This document shows positions 26,256 to 35,354 of a stretch of 64,000 nt of DNA, in pieces (the stretch's first letter is position 1; each line of letters starts with the position of its first letter). This DNA is from Verrucomicrobiaceae bacterium (GTDB lineage: Bacteria; Verrucomicrobiota; Verrucomicrobiia; Verrucomicrobiales; Verrucomicrobiaceae). Location: NCBI GenBank assembly GCA_016713035.1, contig JADJPW010000001.1:558001-622000 (forward strand), written 5' to 3'. The position numbers and the translations under genes were made by a program. Below the pieces are notes generated by a model. That model did no database searches. It was not told where the DNA came from and was given only the letters and a program-made list of their open reading frames with translations.

Positions 26256-27497
26256 ATGAAATCACCCGCCGCGAAAAAGCTCTTTGTCATGATGATCTTG
26301 GAATTCTTCATCTGGGGGGCATGGCTGCCGCTGATTTGGGGTTACATGGGCAAAGATGGACTCAATTTCACGGACACACAGGTCGCGTGGGTAGGCAGTG
26401 CTTTCGCGATCGCCTCGATCGTGGGCATCTTTTTCAGCAATCAGTTCGCAGACCGGAATTTCTCGGCAGAGAAGTTCATGGCCTTCAGCCACTTCATCGG
26501 CGGGCTTTCGATCCTGGGGATGTATTGGGTGCGTGACTTCCCCACCTTCTTTGCGCTGATGCTGGTGCACTCGCTCTTTTATGTGCCCACCATCTCGGTG
26601 GCGAATACCCTGGCCTTCACCCATCTGCAAAATGCGCAGAAGGAATACGGACTCGTGCGCATGGGCGGCACCATCGGCTGGATTCTCGCGGCATGGCCCC
26701 TCTACTTCATCCTTCAGGGCAAGTCGGGCGTGGATGCCGTCGCGGCCAGTCGGAATATTTTCCTCGTCTCGGGCGTGTCCTCGCTGGTGCTCGCTTTCTT
26801 TAGCCTGGGGCTGCCACACACACCGCCAAAGCCTGCGGCAGAAGGCAGTGGCCGCTTTGCCTGGCTGAGTGCGGCTAGCTACTTGGGCAAGCCCTTCTTG
26901 CTCGTGCTGTTCATCGTCACCTTCATCGACTCCACCATTCATAATGGCTACTTCCTCATGGCAGGTGGCTTCCTCGGTAGCAGCGTGGTCGGTATCAAGC
27001 CGGAGTGGATCATGCCGGTGATGAGCATCGGCCAGATCGCCGAGATTCTGACCATGGCCGTGCTAGGTGGTGTGCTGGCACGCCTGGGCTGGAAGACGAC
27101 GATGACGCTCGGTATCCTGGGCCATGCGGCACGCTTCGCCATCTTTGCCTTCATGCCGCAGAATCAGCTCATGATCATCGCCGTGCAGGTGCTGCATGGC
27201 ATTTGCTATGCGTTCTTCTTTGCCACGCTGTACATTTTCATCGACGCGGCCTTCCCGAAAGACGTGCGCACCAGTGCCCAGGGGCTCTTTAATCTGCTGG
27301 TGCTCGGTGTCGGCGATTTCGCGGCGAAGTGGTTCTTCATCCCGCTTCAGGCAAAGCTCACTGCCGCTGACGGCAGCGTGAACTACCGCGAGCTCTTCCT
27401 GTGGCCTACCGGACTTGCGCTAGCGGCCTCGGTGCTGCTCGCCATTGCCTTCTGGCCGCCGAAGGAGCTGTCCTCCAATGTGGATGTGAAGCACTAA
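26256..27497 (+). CDS. Major facilitator transporter, nucleoside:H+ symporter-like
   Basis: The 413-residue protein has about 12 hydrophobic segments and starts KLFVMMILEFFIWGAWLPLI. That W-G-A-W-L pattern, with FSNQFADRNFSAEKFMAFSH after helix 2 and RMGGTIGWILAAWPLYFIL in helix 4, matches the NupG/XapB-type symporter family in the major facilitator superfamily. Substrate is unknown, and in this phylum such proteins are often annotated only as MFS. The aldo/keto reductase gene starts 26 bp after its stop, so the two are probably co-transcribed. Confidence 0.82.
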   Translation: MKSPAAKKLFVMMILEFFIWGAWLPLIWGYMGKDGLNFTDTQVAWVGSAFAIASIVGIFFSNQFADRNFSAEKFMAFSHFIGGLSILGMYWVRDFPTFFALMLVHSLFYVPTISVANTLAFTHLQNAQKEYGLVRMGGTIGWILAAWPLYFILQGKSGVDAVAASRNIFLVSGVSSLVLAFFSLGLPHTPPKPAAEGSGRFAWLSAASYLGKPFLLVLFIVTFIDSTIHNGYFLMAGGFLGSSVVGIKPEWIMPVMSIGQIAEILTMAVLGGVLARLGWKTTMTLGILGHAARFAIFAFMPQNQLMIIAVQVLHGICYAFFFATLYIFIDAAFPKDVRTSAQGLFNLLVLGVGDFAAKWFFIPLQAKLTAADGSVNYRELFLWPTGLALAASVLLAIAFWPPKELSSNVDVKH

Positions 27498-27523
27498 GTC
27501 GTATCTATTGGCCCCAAACTCCG

Positions 27524-28390
27524 ATGCAGCTCGCTCTCGGCACCGTGCAGCTCGGCATGCCGTATGGCATCGCCAATACAGCGGGCATGCCTGATGAGTC
27601 CGCCGCGGCAGACATCCTACGTGCGGCCTGTGAGAGCGGCATGCGCTGGCTCGATACCGCCGCTGCGTATGGCCAAAGCGAGTCCGTGATCGGAAAACTG
27701 CTCCCCCAGGCCTGGAGCGGCCCTGCACCGTGCATCGCGACAAAATTCGTGCTGGATGAAAAAATCACTCCGCAGACGCAATTAGCCTCCGCGCTCGAAA
27801 AACTGCGTCGCGACCAGGTGGAGGCCGTTTTGCTGCATCAAGAGAAAGACATTGATCATCCGCGCTTTGCTGACTTCGCGGCGCTAACCGCCACAGATGG
27901 CGTGCAAAGCGTCGGCATCTCCTGCTACACACCGCAGATCGCCCTTCGCGGCATCCAGGCCGGTATGCGCTGCCTACAGATCCAGAGTAACCTCTTTGAC
28001 AACACGCATGCAGACGCAGGCGTGCTGCGACTCGCCCGCGAGCGCGGCGTGACGGTGTTTGTGCGCTCCATTTTCCTCCAAGGCCTGTTTTTTCTGCCAC
28101 CGGACCATGAGCGCTCCCAGCGCATCCCTGGGGCCGAGATGGCGCTGCGTGCGCTGCATGATTTTTGCCACCGACATGCCATCACGCCAGCCACGCTCGC
28201 CCTGGCCTATGGAGCCACGCTTGATGAGGCGATCATCCTCCTCGGTGCAGAAAACGCCGCCCAGGCACGCTCCAGCGCCGCTCTCGCCCATGAGGCAGAG
28301 TCCCACCGCGAGCTAGCCCTGCGCTGGCTGCGTGAGCGTCCCAGCATCCCCGACTCCGTCATCCAGCCCGCTTTTTGGCCAAAGCTGTGA
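27524..28390 (+). CDS. Aldo/keto reductase
   Basis: About 288 residues in a TIM barrel. MQLALGTVQLGMPYGIANTA is the N-terminal strand, and MRWLDTAAAYGQSESVIGKL carries the catalytic Asp and Tyr. CIATKF has the catalytic Lys, and VLLHQEKDI has the catalytic His. LQIQSNLFD and the C-terminal ITPATLALAYGATLDEAIIL complete the barrel. These enzymes reduce aldehydes and ketones with NAD(P)H. Substrate is unknown. ATG 27524 is chosen because an earlier in-frame start at 27401 overlaps the transporter gene and adds unrelated sequence. Confidence 0.88.
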   Translation: MQLALGTVQLGMPYGIANTAGMPDESAAADILRAACESGMRWLDTAAAYGQSESVIGKLLPQAWSGPAPCIATKFVLDEKITPQTQLASALEKLRRDQVEAVLLHQEKDIDHPRFADFAALTATDGVQSVGISCYTPQIALRGIQAGMRCLQIQSNLFDNTHADAGVLRLARERGVTVFVRSIFLQGLFFLPPDHERSQRIPGAEMALRALHDFCHRHAITPATLALAYGATLDEAIILLGAENAAQARSSAALAHEAESHRELALRWLRERPSIPDSVIQPAFWPKL

Positions 28391-28449
28391 TGTGCTCGAC
28401 GTATCGAGCCTTGACCATGGATGCATTTCCCCCGTAGTTTTGCGGCATC

Positions 28450-29763
28450 ATGCCTCGCCGTGTTGTCACCTTTCTTTTTGCCTGCGCCATCGCTTTGATG
28501 GTTCTAGCGCTTGGGTGGCTGTTTCGAGAGATGCTGGGCTCCAGCGATTTGCCTACTCCCGCCGTCACAGAGGCCCGGTCGGCACCGAAAAAAGCCGCGC
28601 GTGCCTCCACTCCGCCGCCGAGTGGCGCTTTGAATACGGACCGACTCCAAACTGTCACGGCAGCTCCCGTCGATCCGGCTAAGGATCTCGCCCAGGCACT
28701 CGCACATCCGCATGCGGTGCCGGGTGAGGCTTTGCTGACTTTTCGCAATCAAGCAGCGCTCGCGGCCTTTCGTGCCCGTGCGGCGGCTCAGGGGCTGGAG
28801 ATCATCGGGATCGATCCCACCTTGCTCACGGCTCGGGTGCGCTACCGCGACCTCGCGGGGCTCCTGGCCGATGTACGCGATCACGCAGAAGAGCTCGCTC
28901 ACGCTGGGCCGAATTGGGTCACACGCATCCCCGGCTTACCCGCTGCACAGCCGCAAAAAGACGGCTCCAATGCCGGTGGCGACACGAAATTCCTCTCCCA
29001 GGGGCTCGATCTCATCGGCGCAGCGGCGAATCGCAGCGGCTGGGGCAAAGGCATCACCGTCGCCGTGCTCGATAGCGGCATCACAGATCATCCCGCGCTC
29101 AATGGAGCGGTGAAAAGCCACATCGACCTCGTCGGTGATGGTTCTGCCCCGCACGGGCATGGCACAGCGATGGCCTCACTCATCGCCGGACGTGATGGCA
29201 CCGCCGCAGGCGTATCTCCCGCCGCTGATTTGATCGACATCCGTGTCACAGACGCCAAAGGCAGCAGCAACACCGCCCTGCTCTCCAGCGGCATCGTCCG
29301 CGCCGTGCAAGATGGAGCCAAAGTCATCAATATCAGCCTCGGGTCCTCCCAGAGCAGCCCTGTGCTGGAAAACGCCGTGCAATACGCCCTTTCTCAGGGC
29401 GTGGTCGTCATCGCCGCCGCAGGCAATGAGCAGCAAAACATGCTCTCCTACCCCGCAGGTATCCCCGGCGTCATCAGCGTCGCTGCGGTGGATGCCGCAG
29501 GACGGCAGGCCTGGTTCTCAAACTCCGGTCAGGGGCTCAGCGTGGCCGCACCGGGTGTCGGCATCATCTCAGCCTACACGGATCAGCGCATCGTCATCGG
29601 CAGTGGCACCTCCCAGTCCGCCGCATTGACCAGCGGAGCAGTGGCCTACCTCCTAGGGCGTGGATACCAGGCGCAGAACATCTCCCAGATCATCACCCGC
29701 AATGCACGCCCCACCGGAGCACCCGCCACCGCCGTCGGCGCAGGCATCCTGCACCTCCCGTGA
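28450..29763 (+). CDS. Membrane-anchored subtilisin-like serine protease (S8)
   Basis: The 437-residue protein starts with a membrane segment (FLFACAIALMVLALGWLF), followed by a Pro/Ala linker and a propeptide-like domain (ALLTFRNQAALAAFRARAAA). The peptidase S8 domain has the catalytic Asp in VAVLDSGITDHP, His in HGHGTAMASLIAG, the oxyanion Asn in AAAGNEQQN, and Ser in GSGTSQSAALTSGAV. All catalytic residues are present, so it should be active outside the cytoplasm. It lies downstream of the aldo/keto reductase on the same strand. Confidence 0.93.
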   Translation: MPRRVVTFLFACAIALMVLALGWLFREMLGSSDLPTPAVTEARSAPKKAARASTPPPSGALNTDRLQTVTAAPVDPAKDLAQALAHPHAVPGEALLTFRNQAALAAFRARAAAQGLEIIGIDPTLLTARVRYRDLAGLLADVRDHAEELAHAGPNWVTRIPGLPAAQPQKDGSNAGGDTKFLSQGLDLIGAAANRSGWGKGITVAVLDSGITDHPALNGAVKSHIDLVGDGSAPHGHGTAMASLIAGRDGTAAGVSPAADLIDIRVTDAKGSSNTALLSSGIVRAVQDGAKVINISLGSSQSSPVLENAVQYALSQGVVVIAAAGNEQQNMLSYPAGIPGVISVAAVDAAGRQAWFSNSGQGLSVAAPGVGIISAYTDQRIVIGSGTSQSAALTSGAVAYLLGRGYQAQNISQIITRNARPTGAPATAVGAGILHLP

Positions 29764-29926
29764 TGACATCCCGGCGAAGGAAGGCTGCAAAAGTGGCGTT
29801 TCTCCCTTTGCCGCACCAGATGGCCGTGGCATACACCGCACGCCATCTGCCTGAGGCACCTTGCATTGTCCCTCACGCCCCGTTTTTGCCCACTAGTCCC
29901 TCGACGCTCCGCATCGCCCAGCGCCC

Positions 29927-32092
29927 ATGACGTTCCTCAATATCGCCCTCCTCGCCGGAGCTGCCGCCTTTCTCATCCCCCTACTCATTCACCTTCTCAA
30001 TAAGCGGAAGGTCGTCACCGTGCGCTGGGGGGCCATGCACCTGCTGCACGAGGTCATCCGCCAGCGGAAGCGCAAAATGAAAATCGAGCAGCTCCTCCTG
30101 CTCCTCACCCGCGTCTGCATCCCCATCATCCTCGCGCTCTGCCTCGCCCGCCCCGTGCTCACGGCGCTGCGCAGCCTCGGGCTCGGCAGTTCATCGCTCA
30201 TCGTCATGCTCGATGACTCCTTCTCCATGCGTGCACCGGCGGAGAAATCTGCCACACCCAGCGCCACCGTGGCAGATGCCGCCCGCGCAGACCTCCAGCA
30301 GATCACCGAGGCACTGCCCAGCGGCTCCGCCGCTCAAGTCGTGCTCACCGGCGGCACCCCGCGCCGACTGCTCGATCAGCCCACCACCGCGCTCGATATT
30401 CTGCCAAAGAAACTCAGCGACGTGCCCTCCATGTCCGGCCCCGTCTCTGCCAATGACGCCTTCCAGGCCGCCACCTCCGCCTTAAAAGATGCCCCCACTG
30501 CCGCACGCGAGGTCGTCATCGTCTCCGACTTCCAATCCGCCGACTGGAAAGCCATCGCCGACGGCGCCGCACTCCCCGCATTGGAAAATCTCTCCAAGCA
30601 GGAGCCACGGCCACAAATCACCTTCTACCGCATCGGCAGTGACCTCGCGGAGAATCTCAGCATCGCCAGCGCCGACCTCTCCGCCCTCGTCGCCGCCGAG
30701 ACACAGCCCATCGGCCTCCGCGTCCGCATCAAAAACCACGGCAAACGCCCCTGGCAGGACATCCCCGTCCATCTGGAGGCCGATGGCGCACGCCTACGCA
30801 CCGCCCGCGTCTCCCTCGCCCCCGAAGGCGAGGCCGTACTCTCCTTCACCCACGCCTTTGACAAAGTCGGCGACCACGCCCTCTCCGTCCGGCTCGAAGG
30901 CGACAGCTTCAGCGACGACAACGCCTTCCACAGCATCGTCCAAGTGCGCAATCAGCTCAACGTCCTGCTCATCGATGGCAAGCCCAGCAGCGTCCCGCTC
31001 GAAGGTGCCACCGACTTCCTCGCGCTCGCCCTCACCCCGCACACCGCAGCTGCCAATTCGCTCAAAGACCTCATCCGCACCCGCACAGTCGATGCACGCC
31101 GTCTCCGCCCAGACGACTTCAAGCAAACCGAAGTCATCATCCTCGCCAACGTCGATAAACTCCAAGGCCGCTCCCTCACCGACCTCACGCAATTCGTGAA
31201 CGGCGGCGGCGGACTCCTCATCTTCGCCGGACCAGACTGCGACATCACCTGGTACAATCGCGAGCTCTTTAAAAACGGCACAGGCCTCCTCCCCGCCGCC
31301 ATCACCGGCCAAGCCCGCGCCGAGGCCGCAGACGCCCCCGCACACCTGCTCATGCAGCGCCTCACCCACCCCAGCGTCCTCTACTTCAATGACACACGCG
31401 GCGGCCGCCTCCAAGATGCCGAATTCCGCCACTGGTTCGAATTCGCCGCCAACAGCGATGCCCAGCAGCAAACCCAGCGCATCCTCAATCTCGACCGCAA
31501 CGCTCCCCTGCTCATCGAGAAAAAACTCGGCCAGGGCCGCGTCATCGCCGCCGCCACCACCGCCAATGCCGAATGGAGCAATCTGCCGCTCCAGCCCTTC
31601 TTCGTCCCCCTCATGCAGCGCCTCACCACTTACCTCGCCACCGAAGGCAGCGCCCCCGCATGGCAGCTCGTCGGCAGCACCATCCGCGTGAACCTCGAAA
31701 AAGCTCAACTCGGCTCCGAATACACCCTGCGCGATCCCACCGGCCAAACACAGACCTTAAAGAGTCAGCAGCAGGGCGACCAAGTCTTCATCCAAAGCCC
31801 GCCCATCGCCCAACCCGGCATTTTCCAGCTCCAGCAGCTCGGCACCGAAAAAATCACCTTCCTCGCCTTCAACACCGACAACAGCGAAAGCGACCTCCAG
31901 CCGCTCGCCAGCGAAGACATCCAAAAAATCGCCACACGGCACGAAGCCGCCTTCGCCGACTCCCTCCCAGCCTACCAGGCCCTCGACCGCACCCGCCGCC
32001 ACGGCAGCGAGCTCTGGCAGCCCCTCCTCATTGCCCTCCTCGCCCTCCTCTTCCTCGAAGTCCTCCTCCAGCAGCGCATCGCCCGCAGTTGA
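29927..32092 (+). CDS. BatA/aerotolerance-type membrane protein with VWA-like domain
   Basis: This 721-residue protein starts FLNIALLAGAAAFLIPLLIH and then HLLNKRKVVTVRWGAMHLLH, the BatA N-terminal domain with the K-R-x-x-x-V-x-W motif. LIVMLDDSFSMRAPA is a MIDAS-like D-x-S-x-S of a von Willebrand type A domain. The C-terminus ends with a membrane segment (LWQPLLIALLALLFLEVLLQ). Such proteins occur in MoxR-linked operons and as standalone genes in Planctomycetota and Verrucomicrobiota. The molecular role is not settled. No moxR gene is adjacent. Confidence 0.85.
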   Translation: MTFLNIALLAGAAAFLIPLLIHLLNKRKVVTVRWGAMHLLHEVIRQRKRKMKIEQLLLLLTRVCIPIILALCLARPVLTALRSLGLGSSSLIVMLDDSFSMRAPAEKSATPSATVADAARADLQQITEALPSGSAAQVVLTGGTPRRLLDQPTTALDILPKKLSDVPSMSGPVSANDAFQAATSALKDAPTAAREVVIVSDFQSADWKAIADGAALPALENLSKQEPRPQITFYRIGSDLAENLSIASADLSALVAAETQPIGLRVRIKNHGKRPWQDIPVHLEADGARLRTARVSLAPEGEAVLSFTHAFDKVGDHALSVRLEGDSFSDDNAFHSIVQVRNQLNVLLIDGKPSSVPLEGATDFLALALTPHTAAANSLKDLIRTRTVDARRLRPDDFKQTEVIILANVDKLQGRSLTDLTQFVNGGGGLLIFAGPDCDITWYNRELFKNGTGLLPAAITGQARAEAADAPAHLLMQRLTHPSVLYFNDTRGGRLQDAEFRHWFEFAANSDAQQQTQRILNLDRNAPLLIEKKLGQGRVIAAATTANAEWSNLPLQPFFVPLMQRLTTYLATEGSAPAWQLVGSTIRVNLEKAQLGSEYTLRDPTGQTQTLKSQQQGDQVFIQSPPIAQPGIFQLQQLGTEKITFLAFNTDNSESDLQPLASEDIQKIATRHEAAFADSLPAYQALDRTRRHGSELWQPLLIALLALLFLEVLLQQRIARS

Positions 32093-32266
32093 GAGCCCCC
32101 AGACATGCCCCAGCCTCCGCTGCGAGGTGCATGGGGAAAGGTAGGCACTTGATGCCGTTGCAAAAACTCTGTGTTCCTCTGTGCCCTGTGGTAGGCCCAA
32201 GGGATTCACCACAGAGCACCGGAACCCAAGGCCGCTTGATTGTGGGACGGAGAGTAACTTTTGAGT

Positions 32267-32344
32267 GTATCCACAGATTGCGCAGATTTCACAGATGGAA
32301 GCCCATCTGCGTCATCTGAGAAATCGGTGGATAAAAATTCAAGT
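32267..32344. repeat. Dispersed 78-bp palindromic repeat, copy 2
   Basis: It matches the copy at 15003-15080 with five substitutions and no gaps, and ends in the same GTGGATAAAAATTCAAGT. The DnaA-box-like 9-mer of copy 1 (TGTGGATAA) is GGTGGATAA here. The two copies are 17 kb apart, in unrelated intergenic regions. Confidence 0.85.
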
Positions 32345-32407
32345 TCTTCGGGAGGATACGGCGGCTCAAAGAAACTCGGACTTAAGTTCCCTGCACCCGC
32401 GCCTTTA

Positions 32408-32571
32408 GACCGATTCTCAAAATGAATGTCTGAAATGAACGGCGAGCGCGGCGGCCTCAGTGGCAAGGAAAGAGCGAGGAGGCTATTGGAACAATAGCTG
32501 ACGAGGGAATGACGCCGCCAACGAGGCTGCCCCGCCGCCGGGAATCGGACAGGCATTTTGAGAAACCGGTC
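32408..32571. mobile_element. IS630-related MITE (164 bp, palindromic, TA-flanked)
   Basis: The element is flanked by TA (32406-32407 and 32572-32573). Its left end begins GACCGATTCTCAAAATGAAT and its right end (reverse complement) GACCGGTTTCTCAAAATGCC. Both resemble the ends of the intact IS630 element at 19281; the left end matches 21 of the first 23 bases. The centre is a perfect hairpin, GCTATTG (32482-32488) with CAATAGC (32492-32498), and the two halves align as a degenerate long inverted repeat. It has no ORF, so transposition in trans by the IS630 transposase is inferred. Confidence 0.85.
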
Positions 32572-32626
32572 TAGCCACGAGAAGGCAGGCTTGCGCAGAG
32601 AGGAGCCAGCGTGTTTCATCCAGCGC

Positions 32627-33379
32627 ATGCACACGAAAAGCCGATCACCGCTCCGATGGGGCGTCTTGGCCACTCTCGCAGCTCTCTCACTCTTCACCGT
32701 CATGTCCGCCGCCGAGTCACCACCGCCCCTGCCCGAGTCCTTCGCCGCTGCCCTGCCGAAAAAGTGCAAGCAAGTGCTCTACACCGTCGCTAGCAGCCAA
32801 AAGACCACCTCCGCGCAGCTCTGGATGCTCGAGCGTGTGCCGCGCAAAGGCTGGCAGCCCGTGCAACCCGCCATCCCCGTCAAAATCGGGCGCAAAGGCA
32901 TGGCCTGGGGCACCGGCCTGCACCCCAGCAGACTCCCCAGTGGCTGGCGGCGGAAAAAAGAAGGCGACGGCTGCACCCCCGCCGGAGTTTTTAAACTACC
33001 CGCCGTCTTTGGAGCCACGCAAAAACAGCGCATCGTTCGCATGCCCTACATCCGCTGCACCTCCCACATGATGGGCATCGACGACCCGAAAAGCCGCTAC
33101 TACAACCAGATCGTGGACTTCCGGGACGTGCAGATGGACTGGGGCGATGCCGAGCTGATGTCCGACTACCGCGGGCACTACAACTGGGGCATCGTCGTCG
33201 GCCACAATCCCAACAACATCCCCGGCGCAGGCTCCTGCATCTTCGTACACATCTGGCTCGGCCAAGACATCCCCACCGCAGGCTGCACCGCCATGTCCGA
33301 GCGTGACATCGAGCGCGTCATCACCTGGCTCGACCCCGAAAAAGATCCCCACATCGTCCAAGCCGTGGTGAAGCGCTGA
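32627..33379 (+). CDS. L,D-transpeptidase (YkuD-type, COG3786-like), exported
   Basis: About 250 residues with a signal peptide (RWGVLATLAALSLFTVMSA). KEGDGCTPAGVFKLPAVFG is the substrate-side loop, YNWGIVVGHNPNNIPGAGSC precedes the active site, and FVHIWLGQDIPTAGCTAMSE supplies the His and the catalytic Cys. Such enzymes cross-link peptidoglycan or hydrolyse related bonds in the periplasm. I chose ATG 32627 because an upstream in-frame start at 32558 lies inside the MITE. It is the last gene before the restriction-modification island. Confidence 0.85.
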   Translation: MHTKSRSPLRWGVLATLAALSLFTVMSAAESPPPLPESFAAALPKKCKQVLYTVASSQKTTSAQLWMLERVPRKGWQPVQPAIPVKIGRKGMAWGTGLHPSRLPSGWRRKKEGDGCTPAGVFKLPAVFGATQKQRIVRMPYIRCTSHMMGIDDPKSRYYNQIVDFRDVQMDWGDAELMSDYRGHYNWGIVVGHNPNNIPGAGSCIFVHIWLGQDIPTAGCTAMSERDIERVITWLDPEKDPHIVQAVVKR

Positions 33380-33380
33380 T

Positions 33381-33482
33381 CGCTCTCACTACCGCCGCAG
33401 CACATGGATCAGCGCATGGATCAGCTCATCCTCCTTATTGATCAAATCCTGCATCTGCGCCTGGTTGTAGCCGCCATCGGCA
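33381..33482 (-). repeat. Repeat T, copy 1 (C-terminal fragment of an unidentified gene)
   Basis: On the minus strand this reads ADGGYNQAQMQDLINKEDEL, then IHALIHVLRR and a stop: the tail of a lost protein. The copy at 36763-36852 encodes DGGSNQVQMQDLINKVDELI then HALQR. Copy 1 has an extra 12-bp duplication (CATGGATCAGCG). It marks the left edge of the island, immediately after the L,D-transpeptidase stop codon. Confidence 0.7.
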
Positions 33483-33637
33483 TTTCGGCTCAGGGTGCTC
33501 ACATTGAACCACCACCGCTTGCGCCCGGGCATCCTGCGTGCGTTTTGCGATGGTGGAAATGAGTACCAACGGAACTCGGCCCCGATGAGGGGGACGATAG
33601 GCAACGCTTGTTGAACTGGTGACCTGCCTGTAAAAGG

Positions 33638-35353
33638 ATGCCATCGTCCATGGTCATCCAAAGCCGACATTCCTTCTCCAGCAGCACCGAACTCTTCCCG
33701 GCCGAAGAGCTTGTCGGCGATGCATTGCTGAAGATGAAAATGGCACCATCCGAGGAACGAGGAGCCATTTTCACGCGTCCTGAGGTTGTCGATTTCATGT
33801 TGGATCTCGTCGGATACACTCCTGACAGGCCTTTGTGGCAACTCAGGCTGCTGGAGCCTTCTTTCGGAGGTGGCGAGTTTCTTCTGAGAGCAGTCGAAAG
33901 GCTGCTCCAAGTTGCTCAAACCGCCAAGATCGCCGCAGACAAGCTGGCCCCGGCTATCCGTGCGGTGGAACTGCATACCGACACCTTTCAACAAACCCGT
34001 GAGACGCTTTCAAAGCTGCTCCAAGACCACCAAGTGCCTGCGGCAACGATTTCGATGCTGCTGGAGGCATGGTTGAAGAACGATGATTTCCTCTTGGAGC
34101 CTGATCGCGAAGCTTTCGACTTTGTGATTGGCAATCCGCCCTATGTCCGCCAAGAGCTCATTCCCGCAGATCTGCTCGCTGAATACCGGCTGCGCTACAT
34201 GACGCTGTATGACCGTGCCGATCTCTATGTGCCGTTCATCGAAAAGTCGCTGAGCCTTCTGAATGATGAAGGGCAGATGTGCTTTATCTGCTCCGACCGA
34301 TGGATGAAGAATCGCTACGGCAGGCCGCTTCGCGCCCTCATTTCATCCGGCTATTCGCTACGCTATTATGTGGACATGGTAGGCACTGACGCATTTCAGT
34401 CTGAAGTGACCGCGTATCCAGCCATCACAGTGATTCGGCGTGGAAAGTCTGACGAAAAGCCTTTGCTGGCTCATCGGCCAGAAGTTTCGAGCGAGTCTCT
34501 GCGCCAGCTTCATCAACTATTCACAGGGCCTGTGACCAACTACAACGGCACCGTGAGCATGCTGGCCACCAGCCCGCAGGGAGACGAACCCTGGCTGCTG
34601 GAATCCGATGCCCAACCGTCTCTTGAGCTCGTGCGCAGGCTTGAAGCCACATTTCCAACTCTGGAAGAAGCCGGATGCAGTGTCGGGATCGGCGTGGCCA
34701 CCGGTGCGGATAAGGTATTCATCGCGCCGTATGATGAACTGGATGTCGAGGAAGAACGAAAACTGCCGTTGGTGACGACGAAGGATATTCTCACCGGCGA
34801 GGTTCAGTGGAAAGGTCTCGGCGTGGTGAACCCCTTCGAGGAAGACGGCAGGCTGGCGGACTTTTCGGCCTACCCGCGTTTTGCCCGCCATATAAACCGC
34901 CACCGCGAAGCCTTGCAGAAGCGTCACTGCGCCCAAAAAGCGAACGGATCGTGGTATCGCACCATCGACCGTATCACGCCGTCACTCAGTGCCATACCCA
35001 AGCTGCTCGTGCCAGACATCAAAGGCGAGGCGAACATCGTTCTGGAGAAAGGACAACTCTATCCTCACCACAACCTCTACTTTATCACCAGCAAACACTG
35101 GCCACTGGAGGCATTGCAGAGGATCTTGCAGTCCGGCATCGCTCGTCTTTTCGTTCGCGCATACTCGACCAAGATGCGCGGTGGCTGCCTGCGTTTCCAA
35201 GCCCAGTATCTGCGCCGCATACGTCTCCCTCATTGGAATAAGATCGCAGCTTCGTTGCAGTCAAAGCTCTGCGATGACAAACAGCCTGTCGAGCCGCTCC
35301 TGGCAAAAATCTACGATCTGACCGCTGAAGACCTCCCACACCTGCAATCCTGA
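33638..35353 (+). CDS. Type II DNA adenine-N6 methyltransferase, M.PaeR7I/XhoI type
   Basis: The 571-residue enzyme has the SAM motif LLEPSFGGGEFLLRAVERLL (motif I) near residue 70 and the catalytic IGNPPYVRQELI (motif IV, N-P-P-Y) near residue 167. It continues with a target-recognition region to the C-terminus. Length and architecture fit the Eco57I-like methyltransferases that pair with PaeR7I/XhoI endonucleases. The neighbouring endonuclease gene starts 1 bp after its stop, so they form an operon. Predicted target is CTCGAG with adenine methylation, inferred from the endonuclease family. The start at 33638 may be early: MKMAPSEERGAIFTRPE (33734) is an alternative. Confidence 0.88.
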   Translation: MPSSMVIQSRHSFSSSTELFPAEELVGDALLKMKMAPSEERGAIFTRPEVVDFMLDLVGYTPDRPLWQLRLLEPSFGGGEFLLRAVERLLQVAQTAKIAADKLAPAIRAVELHTDTFQQTRETLSKLLQDHQVPAATISMLLEAWLKNDDFLLEPDREAFDFVIGNPPYVRQELIPADLLAEYRLRYMTLYDRADLYVPFIEKSLSLLNDEGQMCFICSDRWMKNRYGRPLRALISSGYSLRYYVDMVGTDAFQSEVTAYPAITVIRRGKSDEKPLLAHRPEVSSESLRQLHQLFTGPVTNYNGTVSMLATSPQGDEPWLLESDAQPSLELVRRLEATFPTLEEAGCSVGIGVATGADKVFIAPYDELDVEEERKLPLVTTKDILTGEVQWKGLGVVNPFEEDGRLADFSAYPRFARHINRHREALQKRHCAQKANGSWYRTIDRITPSLSAIPKLLVPDIKGEANIVLEKGQLYPHHNLYFITSKHWPLEALQRILQSGIARLFVRAYSTKMRGGCLRFQAQYLRRIRLPHWNKIAASLQSKLCDDKQPVEPLLAKIYDLTAEDLPHLQS

Positions 35354-35354
35354 C

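Larger units (their letters stand above)
32093..32626. other. Repeat-rich intergenic region
   Basis: This 534-bp stretch has no gene. It holds a 7-bp inverted pair CTGTGGT/ACCACAG (about 32185-32215) embedded in words like CTCTGTGTTCCTCTGTG, the second 78-bp palindromic repeat and the MITE-like element. Several mobile or palindromic elements have collected between the BatA-like gene and the L,D-transpeptidase gene. Confidence 0.6.

Noticed and set aside
33389..33994. Minus-strand open frame opposite the start of the methyltransferase
   Set aside because: Most of it is antisense to a well-supported methyltransferase. Only the C-terminal bit inside repeat T has independent support, as the duplicated tail of another gene.
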